From: 2-01-FULL-33-17 sp964474375
GTDB taxonomy: Bacteria; Patescibacteriota; Minisyncoccia; Phycocordibacterales; UBA9973
NCBI GenBank assembly: GCA_964474375.1
Contig: CAYYSG010000022.1
Coordinates: 1-10,727, forward strand
Direction: 5' to 3'
DNA: 10,727 nucleotides
Shown here: positions 6,531 to 10,727 of the stretch, in pieces
Position numbering within the stretch: the stretch's first letter is position 1
How the letters are laid out: each line of letters starts with the position of its first letter
Program-made: the position numbers and the translations under genes
The notes under the pieces: generated by a model
What the model was told of the DNA's origin: nothing
Seen by the model: only the letters and a program-made list of their open reading frames with translations
Databases searched by the model: none

Positions 6531-7778
6531 TTACAGGTTGGCTGTTAGTTCATCTAGTGCGACTATTTTAGAATCAGTTTCGGTGCGTTTTTTAACTTCT
6601 ACGCCACCATTTTCCAAAGATCTTTTTGAAACAACGACACGGACTGGCATACCTAATAAATCAGCATCAGAGAATTTTTCCCCTGCGGATGGACCTACGC
6701 GATCATCGAACAAAACTTCTATATTTTTAGATATTAAATCTTTATAAATTTGTTCAGCTTTGGAACTAACTTCAGTATCATCACCCAGCATTACAAGGTG
6801 TACTTTAAATGGCGCGACGGATTCTGACCAAACAATACCACGTTCATCAGACAATACTTCGACAATGGTACCGATAAGCCGTGTTAGTCCTATACCATAC
6901 GAGCCCATAAATACAGGAACATCAGCACCAAGTTCGTTTTTATAAGTTAAACCAAAAGGTTCTGAGAATTTAAAACCTAAAGAAAAAATATTCCCGACTT
7001 CTATAGATTTAGCTTCTACTAGGTCGTTCTTAGACAAACCTAGGTCCGACAAAACTTCATCGTTGTAAACTTCTTTATTTATAGCAATGTTTTTTTCTTT
7101 ATTGATATAAATTATATCTTCACCTGCGTCTGATACTGTTTGGAATTCATGAGAATATTTAGAAAAAGTGCCGCCAGACGCAAAAGTTACGTATGTCTTA
7201 TCACCTAGTCCTACACGGTTATAAACATTTGTATAAGCATTCTTTATTTTTTCATAAAACTCATTATGTTGCGCTTCGTCTTTAGAAAAAGAATATAGCG
7301 CCTTCCAGTAGAATTCACGCCCGCGCATCATACCAGATTTGCTACGAGTTTCGTTACGGAAGATTGTTTTAAAATCATAAGGGTACACCGGCAAATCGCG
7401 ATATGAAGAAATAAAATCTTTCATTATGTTTGAATAAGCTTCTTCGTTAGTAAAAGAAAGTCCTACTTCGGTACCATTTTTTAGAGTAGTCTTGAACCAA
7501 TTGTCGACTATTTCATCATCCCAACGATTTGTTTTTTCCCAAACATCTTTAGATTGCAAAACTGATGTTTTCATTTGTACTCCGCCCACAGCATCCATTT
7601 CTTCTTTTACAATATTTACTATTTTGTTTATTACGCGTTGACCCAGTGGCAAAATAGAATAAACACCTGCCATTTCTTTATGAACATAACCGGCTTTGAT
7701 TAATAGCTGAGCATTTTTACTAACTTCGTCAGCTGGAGCGTCTTTTCGGGTTTTGGTGAATAATTGAGATTGCTTCAT
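6531..7778 (-). CDS. proS: Prolyl-tRNA synthetase, short form without the editing insertion
   Basis: 415 residues; charges tRNA-Pro. Class II motifs are present: motif 1 around MAGVYSILPLGQRV (36-49), the TxE loop FTNEEA (109-114), motif 2 FRNETR...GMMRGREF (140-156) and motif 3 MGSYGIGLTR (291-300), followed by the anticodon-binding domain (about 320-415, VAPFKVHLV, DDR.G.S.G.KF.DADL.G.P). Bacterial ProRS of the E. coli type carries a ~180-residue editing domain between motifs 2 and 3 and is ~570 long; here only about 130 residues separate them, so that domain is absent, as in the alphaproteobacterial-like short form. The usual MKD of motif 2 is WKA (A160). It is first gene of the proS-mreB-mreC-tgt operon. 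I see no convincing promoter in 7779-7880; a weak purine stretch lies before the ATG. Confidence 0.95.
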   Translation of the reverse strand: MKQSQLFTKTRKDAPADEVSKNAQLLIKAGYVHKEMAGVYSILPLGQRVINKIVNIVKEEMDAVGGVQMKTSVLQSKDVWEKTNRWDDEIVDNWFKTTLKNGTEVGLSFTNEEAYSNIMKDFISSYRDLPVYPYDFKTIFRNETRSKSGMMRGREFYWKALYSFSKDEAQHNEFYEKIKNAYTNVYNRVGLGDKTYVTFASGGTFSKYSHEFQTVSDAGEDIIYINKEKNIAINKEVYNDEVLSDLGLSKNDLVEAKSIEVGNIFSLGFKFSEPFGLTYKNELGADVPVFMGSYGIGLTRLIGTIVEVLSDERGIVWSESVAPFKVHLVMLGDDTEVSSKAEQIYKDLISKNIEVLFDDRVGPSAGEKFSDADLLGMPVRVVVSKRSLENGGVEVKKRTETDSKIVALDELTANL

Positions 7779-7839
7779 ATATATACCTACTCTACCCTAA
7801 AAACGTATATAAATCAAAGTCGTCGCAACCCCACCTAAA

Positions 7840-7862
7840 TCCTACCCCTTTACAAGGGAGGA
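7840..7862. repeat. REP-like palindrome
   Basis: TCCT-AC-CCCTT, loop TAC, AAGGG-AGGA: a 9-bp interrupted stem with a two-base bulge. No U run follows on either strand, so it is not a normal terminator. It lies between the lipoprotein terminator and proS. The GC-rich flank (CAACCCCACCTAAAT) is unlike the AT-rich surroundings. Similar bases (CTAAAACCTCCCTTATT) end the window at 10711-10727, where a second copy may begin. Confidence 0.4.
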
Positions 7863-7878
7863 CCAAAATTGGGCAAAC

Positions 7879-7904
7879 AAAAAAGCAGGTTTTAGCCTAC
7901 TTTT
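7879..7904 (-). terminator. Intrinsic terminator after the lipoprotein gene
   Basis: On the minus strand AAAAGTAGG pairs with CCTGCTTTT (one U-G wobble) around a 6-nt loop and is followed by a U run. It starts 20 bases past the stop at 7924. On the plus strand the wobble becomes an A-C mismatch, so the minus direction is favoured. Confidence 0.75.
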
Positions 7905-7923
7905 AGTATAATGTTTAATAGAT

Positions 7924-8199
7924 TTATTCTAATCCAGAAATTCGGTATATTACCCTTTTCCCGTCAATTAGATTTTTTTCTTCTTCTACAACCACCCTGT
8001 CATGATGTTTTACAACAATACCGTTTGTATGGACTCTTGTTGTTTCAAAACCAGTATTGTCTTCCCTAAAAGCAACTAGTCCGCCTGAGGGCTCGGCAAT
8101 AATTACTCCATGTAGGACCCTGTACTTTCTCATGTTGTCTTTTTCGCAGCTAGTAAATACCATTACTAATACTGCCAGAATTGTTATGTATTTTTTCAT
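7924..8199 (-). CDS. Small predicted lipoprotein, function unknown
   Basis: 91 residues; I do not recognise a family. The N-terminus MKKYITILAVLVMVFTSC is a classic type II (lipoprotein) signal: two lysines, a hydrophobic core and the lipobox-like FTSC with C18 as the lipidated residue. The -3 residue is F rather than the usual L/V, so the box is slightly off consensus. The mature part (about 73 residues) starts CEKDN and appears beta-rich (YRVLHGVIIAEP, GIVVKHHDRVVVEE, RVIYRISGLE), like a single small beta-barrel or sandwich. The SC-E-K-D pattern is common in Bacteroidota lipoproteins, which could hint at transfer, but it is too short to judge. It is monocistronic: its own terminator follows, and the divergent rpsB promoter lies upstream. 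There is no Shine-Dalgarno; the ATG is preceded by an A/T tract. Confidence 0.72.
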   Translation of the reverse strand: MKKYITILAVLVMVFTSCEKDNMRKYRVLHGVIIAEPSGGLVAFREDNTGFETTRVHTNGIVVKHHDRVVVEEEKNLIDGKRVIYRISGLE

Positions 8200-8222
8200 T
8201 TTTTTAAATATTTTTTATTCTT

Positions 8223-8228
8223 ATCATA
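8223..8228 (-). promoter_or_regulatory. Possible -10 box of the lipoprotein gene
   Basis: Minus strand TATGAT, 23 bases before the ATG. A TTGCTT sequence lies 19 bases further upstream (8253-8248), a spacing longer than ideal. Weak assignment. Confidence 0.3.
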
Positions 8229-8275
8229 ATAACACAAATACCTAAAAAAGCAAGCGCAACTACCCTACCTAGTAC

Positions 8276-8304
8276 TTGTAAAAACACCACTATTATGTTA
8301 CTAT
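8276..8304 (+). promoter_or_regulatory. Promoter of the rpsB-tsf operon
   Basis: TTGTAA (8276-8281), a 17-base spacer ending in TGT, and TACTAT (8299-8304): a good -35, ideal spacing and an extended -10. The predicted transcription start is near 8311, leaving a leader of about 119 nt before the rpsB ATG. Confidence 0.72.
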
Positions 8305-8310
8305 TTTGTA

Positions 8311-8429
8311 GTCCGTGAATTTAGAGCTTTGCTCTATTTTTTGTTGCTTTTGTGACTAAAGAGTCACCGTTGCGAGCAGAAACGGACGAGATTAGTTAAT
8401 TTCCGCCACAAGCGGACAAGTATATAAAT
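8311..8429 (+). promoter_or_regulatory. Structured 5' leader of rpsB, candidate S2-responsive element
   Basis: The leader contains: (a) TAGAGC/GCTCTA around TTT (8322-8336) followed by six U, a terminator-like hairpin; (b) GTGACT/AGTCAC (8352-8367); (c) an alternative CCGTT/AACGG stem (8367-8371 with 8381-8385); and (d) TCCGC/GCGGA (8402-8416) just before the start. GTCCGT at the very 5' end (8311-8316) can pair with ACGGAC (8382-8387), enclosing (a) and (b), or with GCGGAC (8412-8417), which would open hairpin (d). No plus-strand gene lies upstream, so the terminator-like stem must act on rpsB itself. S2 autoregulation of rpsB-tsf is known in E. coli; its use here is inference. Confidence 0.55.
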
Positions 8430-9113
8430 ATGGAAACAAAACCATTTGTTCAAGCTTTGCTTGAAGCTGGCGCGCATTACGGGTTTACAAAAACTCGCCG
8501 TCATCCAAGTACACAAAATTTTATAATCGGCACAAAAAACCGTGCTGACCTTATCAACCTGGAAGATACAGCCCAGCAAATAGACACTGCAAAAGAAGTT
8601 TTGCGTGGTATGGCTGCTGGTGGCAAAACTGTAGTTCTTGTTGGTACAAAAGCCGAAGCAGAAAATGCTATTAATTTAGCTGCTACAAAAATCCAAGCAT
8701 TGTCTGTATCCTACAGATGGGTTGGTGGAATAATTACAAACTTTTCAGAAATTCGTAAGCGTATACAACGTCTTACTACTCTTCGTGATGAAAAATCACA
8801 AGGCCTACTAGAAAAATACACTAAGAAGGAACGCCTACTACTAGACCGCGAAATGGCAAAAATGGAAAGAAACTTTGGTGGACTAGTCGACATGAAGAGA
8901 ATCCCAGATATAATGGTAGTTGTTGACCCTGACAAAGAAATAATAGCTGTTACCGAAGCTCGAAAAATGCAAATTCCTGTTATTGCTATTGCTAACACTG
9001 ACTGTGACATAACAAAGGTAGACTACCCTATTGTTATGAATGATTCATCAAAAGCTTCTATTGATTTAGTTATCAACACACTAGCTGAAGCTTACGCTGG
9101 TGGACGCGCCTAA
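8430..9113 (+). CDS. rpsB: Small ribosomal subunit protein uS2
   Basis: 227 residues. S2 binds late to the 30S subunit at the head-body junction and helps dock S1 where present. The family pattern is clear along its length: LLEAGAHYGF...RRHP (10-26), IIGTKNRADLINLEDT (33-48), VVLVGTKAEA (68-77), YRWVGGIITNF (94-104), TKKERLLLDREMAKMERNFGG (130-150), RIPDIMVVVDP (156-166), AVTEARKMQIPVIAIANTDCD (172-192) and VDYPIVMND (195-203). The C-terminal tail beyond residue 220 is very short. The start at 8430 fits the family N-terminus; no Shine-Dalgarno core is seen and hairpin (d) of the leader ends 13 nt upstream. It is followed by tsf after 79 bases, the usual order. Confidence 0.98.
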   Translation: METKPFVQALLEAGAHYGFTKTRRHPSTQNFIIGTKNRADLINLEDTAQQIDTAKEVLRGMAAGGKTVVLVGTKAEAENAINLAATKIQALSVSYRWVGGIITNFSEIRKRIQRLTTLRDEKSQGLLEKYTKKERLLLDREMAKMERNFGGLVDMKRIPDIMVVVDPDKEIIAVTEARKMQIPVIAIANTDCDITKVDYPIVMNDSSKASIDLVINTLAEAYAGGRA

Positions 9114-9114
9114 T

Positions 9115-9158
9115 CGAACATAGTTCGTCGGCCGAACAAAATAAATTTTGTTTTAGGC
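9115..9158 (+). promoter_or_regulatory. Alternative hairpins between rpsB and tsf
   Basis: GTTCG (9123-9127) can pair with CGAAC upstream (9115-9119, 3-nt loop) or with CGAAC downstream (9133-9137, 5-nt loop). A further stem, GCC-AACAAAAT with ATTTTGTT-GGC (9131-9158, with a small internal loop), would use the second CGAAC. No long U run follows, so full termination is unlikely. It may set the rpsB:tsf ratio. Confidence 0.4.
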
Positions 9159-9192
9159 TAAATTTATAAGGTTCTTTAATCTAAAAATAAAT

Positions 9193-9972
9193 ATGTCTAC
9201 AATTTCAATTGATCAAATAAAAGCATTGCGCGATGAATCAGGTGTATCAATAATGCAATGTCGTAAAGCTCTAGAAGAAGCCGAAGGTGATATGGAAAAA
9301 GCTCGCGTTATACTTTCTAAAAAAAGTAGCGAAGCTGCAGCCAAAAAAGCTGACCGCGAAACTAGCGACGGAACTGTGGTAATAACGACTATTCCCGAAG
9401 GTCTTATGATGTTTACACTGCTTTGCGAAACTGATTTCGTCGCTAAAAACGAAGACTTTGTAAAACTAGCAAATGATTTAGCGGAACTAGTTAAAAACGA
9501 AGGCGAATCAGCACTAACCCAAAAGGCTGACGATATGATTGCTCCGGTTATTCAAAAAGTTGGTGAAAATATCCGTATAGGTAAAACCGAAGCTGTAAAA
9601 GGTGCAGTTGTTGGTTCATACGTTCATAGTGGTAAAAGCGGTGTTGTTGTGTCACTAGATGGTGGCGATGCTGACTTGGCTCGTGATATTGCAATGCATA
9701 TATCAGCAATGAAGCCACTATACACAACTACAGCTGATATCGATGAAGTAGCGAATGTTGCAGCTAACAGTGTTTTTGCAGAAGAAATTGCAGCACTAGA
9801 TAAACCGGAAGAAATGAAAGCAAAAATCCTGGCTGGTAAACTAGATGCTTATTTCAAAGAAATGACTTTGATGAATCAAAACTTTATCAAAAACCCAGAA
9901 TTAACTATAGAAAAACTACTAGCAAGTAAAGGTGCAAAACTTACTGAATATAAAACAGCTTTTCTTGGTTAA
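9193..9972 (+). CDS. tsf: Translation elongation factor Ts
   Basis: 259 residues. EF-Ts is the guanine nucleotide exchange factor that recharges EF-Tu with GTP. The N-terminal UBA-like domain reads IKALRDESGVSIMQCRKALEEAEGDMEKA (9-37), corresponding to the usual LR..TGAGMMDCKKAL..A.GD..KA but with SGVSIMQC in place of TGAGMMDC. The core carries LLCETDFVAKNEDF (76-89), the segment that contacts EF-Tu, followed by a region (about 140-160, YVHSGKSGVVVSLDGGDADLA) resembling the second half of the dimerisation domain. The end LMNQNFIKNPELTIEKLL (217-234) matches the family's L..Q.F..D...TV...L motif with N for D. The start lies 79 bases after rpsB with no Shine-Dalgarno, and no strong terminator intervenes, so it is probably co-transcribed with rpsB. 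Confidence 0.97.
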   Translation: MSTISIDQIKALRDESGVSIMQCRKALEEAEGDMEKARVILSKKSSEAAAKKADRETSDGTVVITTIPEGLMMFTLLCETDFVAKNEDFVKLANDLAELVKNEGESALTQKADDMIAPVIQKVGENIRIGKTEAVKGAVVGSYVHSGKSGVVVSLDGGDADLARDIAMHISAMKPLYTTTADIDEVANVAANSVFAEEIAALDKPEEMKAKILAGKLDAYFKEMTLMNQNFIKNPELTIEKLLASKGAKLTEYKTAFLG

Positions 9973-9975
9973 AAC

Positions 9976-9984
9976 TGTTATACT
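9976..9984 (+). promoter_or_regulatory. Extended -10 promoter of the membrane protein gene
   Basis: TGTTATACT, an extended -10 box only 10 bases before the ATG at 9995 and immediately after the tsf stop. The predicted start is about 4 nt before the ATG, giving a virtually leaderless mRNA. Confidence 0.5.
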
Positions 9985-9994
9985 ATAACGACAT

Positions 9995-10432
9995 ATGAGT
10001 ATGGCAACTTTTATAATTTTATTTTTAGTATCGATAACAATCATTGTAGGTATTCTGTACTGGCAATGGAAGTTAGTTCAAAATGGCAAAATAGAAATAA
10101 AAGGATTACATTCCGGTAGCAGTAATACTGATTCCCCTATAACAATAAGAGACATCGGTATACTACTACTATACATAATCAAACATACAGTACAGTTCAT
10201 AATAGTACAGCTATCCAAAATATATTTCCTAATAGCTCGCAAATTAAAAAATATTCCAAAAACAAAAAACCCTACAGTTAACAAAATTTTGAACAAAGTA
10301 AGAATTCCTAAGGTTTCCCCTGCTGCTAAAAGTTTTGTTAAAAAAACAATTGAAGAAACCAAACAAAAGGTAAACCGAGTTAAACAAGACTTGGCACACC
10401 TAGAAGAAAGTATAGAAAAAAGAGTCGATTAA
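9995..10432 (+). CDS. Small membrane protein with C-terminal helix, function unknown
   Basis: 145 residues; no family recognised. Residues 4-23 (ATFIILFLVSITIIVGILYW) form a membrane segment. A second long hydrophobic stretch (about 53-81, IGILLLYIIKHTVQFIIVQ) could be a second, hairpin-like or amphipathic segment. The rest is strongly basic (KLKNIPKTKNPTVNKILNKVR, split here at 84-104) and ends in a charged helix (about 115-143, VKKTIEETKQKVNRVKQDL) that could form a coiled coil. It sits 22 bases after tsf and may be read through from rpsB-tsf as well as from its own extended -10 promoter. A second ATG two codons in (10001) is an equally possible start. The stop codon lies in the centre of the terminator palindrome. 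Codon use looks like that of the neighbours. Confidence 0.78.
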   Translation: MSMATFIILFLVSITIIVGILYWQWKLVQNGKIEIKGLHSGSSNTDSPITIRDIGILLLYIIKHTVQFIIVQLSKIYFLIARKLKNIPKTKNPTVNKILNKVRIPKVSPAAKSFVKKTIEETKQKVNRVKQDLAHLEESIEKRVD

Positions 10433-10449
10433 TCGACTCTTTTTTCTAT
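10412..10449 (+). terminator. Perfect palindromic terminator overlapping the stop codon
   Basis: A 38-base perfect palindrome centred between 10430 and 10431: AGAGTCGATT with its complement, flanked by A and T runs. The TAA stop (10430-10432) lies in the loop, so the last five codons form the 5' arm. It ends the rpsB-tsf-membrane protein transcript and would also work on the opposite strand. Confidence 0.88.
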
Positions 10450-10460
10450 GGATTTAGCAC

Positions 10461-10489
10461 TTGAAAAATAACACTCAAGATGCTAATAT
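10461..10489 (+). promoter_or_regulatory. Promoter of tRNA-Thr
   Basis: TTGAAA (10461-10466), a 17-base spacer ending in TGC, and TAATAT (10484-10489), an extended -10. The predicted start is near 10496, about 50 nt before the mature tRNA 5' end. Confidence 0.72.
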
Positions 10490-10492
10490 ATT

Positions 10493-10546
10493 CATAGTTC
10501 AATGGATTATCGTTTAATTTATTAAACATCAATTTATTGAACTATG
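10493..10546 (+). repeat. Inverted repeat in the tRNA-Thr 5' leader
   Basis: CATAGTTCAAT (10493-10503) is the exact complement of ATTGAACTATG (10536-10546), 11 bp. Between them lies a 16-base perfect palindrome, GTTTAAT-TT-ATTAAAC (10512-10527 counting the central TT). Together they form a long stem with an 8x8 internal loop. The right arm includes G10546, the first base of the mature tRNA. Confidence 0.75.
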
Positions 10547-10621
10547 CCGCTTTAGCTCAGTTGGTAGAGCAACGCTTTTGTAAAGCGAAGGTCCTCGGTT
10601 CGAGTCCGAGAAGCGGCTCCA
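10546..10621 (+). tRNA. tRNA-Thr (anticodon UGU)
   Basis: 76 bases including an encoded CCA. It folds as a complete cloverleaf: acceptor GCCGCTT/AAGCGGC, D-arm GCTC/GAGC with loop AGTTGGTA, anticodon loop TTTGTAA (anticodon TGT at positions 34-36), variable AGGTC, and T-arm CTCGG/CCGAG with TTCGAGT. Position 73 is U. The top pair of the anticodon stem (27-43) is an A-A mismatch. UGU reads ACN threonine codons, mainly ACA/ACG. It has its own promoter and a structured leader. Confidence 0.96.
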
Positions 10622-10636
10622 TAGAAAACATATAAG

Positions 10637-10704
10637 CAGTTGGCAGAGTTCTGTCAAAGCATAACTAAAACAAAGGTCCTCGGTTCGAGTCCGAGAAGCG
10701 GCTC
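10637..10704 (+). pseudogene. Degenerate copy of the tRNA-Thr 3' part
   Basis: 10673-10704 repeats 10588-10619 exactly (32 bases: variable loop end, T-arm and 3' acceptor strand). Upstream, CAGTTGGCAGAG (10637-10648) matches the D-loop region of the true tRNA (10558-10569) with one mismatch. The anticodon arm is unrecognisable and the 5' acceptor strand is lost; the bases after the acceptor are TCAG, not TCCA. It cannot fold as a tRNA, so it is either a decayed tandem duplicate or an attachment-site-like repeat. Confidence 0.75.
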
Positions 10705-10727
10705 AGCAAACTAAAACCTCCCTTATT

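Noticed and set aside
8200..8430. Replication origin at the strand switch between the lipoprotein gene and rpsB
   Set aside because: There are no DnaA boxes or origin-linked genes. The region is fully explained by a divergent promoter pair and the rpsB leader.
8364..8579. Minus-strand open frame over the rpsB leader and start
   Set aside because: It overlaps the well-supported S2 gene and its leader, with no domain or expression signal.
1..10727. Alternative genetic code (UGA as glycine), as in some candidate-phylum lineages
   Set aside because: No gene needs an in-frame TGA to be complete. The genes end in TAA, with tgt ending in TAG. The lack of TGA stops among so few genes is not evidence of recoding.

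Overview
The window looks like a compact, moderately AT-rich bacterial chromosome, most plausibly a member of the candidate phyla radiation (Patescibacteria, Parcubacteria-like). This is an inference. It rests on a short prolyl-tRNA synthetase without the editing insertion, an enlarged tRNA-guanine transglycosylase, start codons with no visible Shine-Dalgarno sequence, tight gene spacing and sigma70-type promoters with extended -10 boxes. Bacteroidota also lack Shine-Dalgarno sequences, but the TTGACA/TATAAT promoters and the bacterial-type ProRS argue against that phylum.

Layout. Everything left of about 8.2 kb is on the minus strand; everything right of about 8.3 kb is on the plus strand. 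Starting from the left edge there is the N-terminus of uvrB (1-91), then an accessory-looking block (about 126-3464): a small CxxC..WH protein (170-637), a large superfamily 2 helicase with C-terminal tandem repeats interrupted by a 100-N assembly gap (785-2971), and a DUF1653 protein (3081-3428). Each has its own promoter and intrinsic terminator. The first two share a near-identical 38-base promoter and near-identical terminator stems. Next comes a housekeeping operon transcribed proS, mreB, mreC, tgt (7778 down to 3466): tRNA charging, cell-shape scaffold and tRNA queuosine modification. A small lipoprotein gene with its own terminator (8199 down to 7924) lies upstream of proS.

The divergent right half is the translation operon rpsB-tsf. 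It is preceded by a leader of about 120 nt with several hairpins, including a terminator-like stem and two mutually exclusive long-range helices, which makes it a candidate S2-responsive leader. It is followed by a membrane protein of unknown function read from an extended -10 promoter with almost no 5' leader; its stop codon sits at the centre of a 38-base perfect palindromic terminator. The window ends with a tRNA-Thr(UGU) gene, whose 5' leader forms a long hairpin, and an exact 32-base copy of the tRNA's 3' part 85 bases downstream.

The most unusual items are the helicase (new-looking 62-residue repeats, an NEAH box instead of DEAH, an unresolved repeat count), the shared expression cassette linking it to the small CxxC..WH protein, the rpsB leader, and the tRNA remnant.
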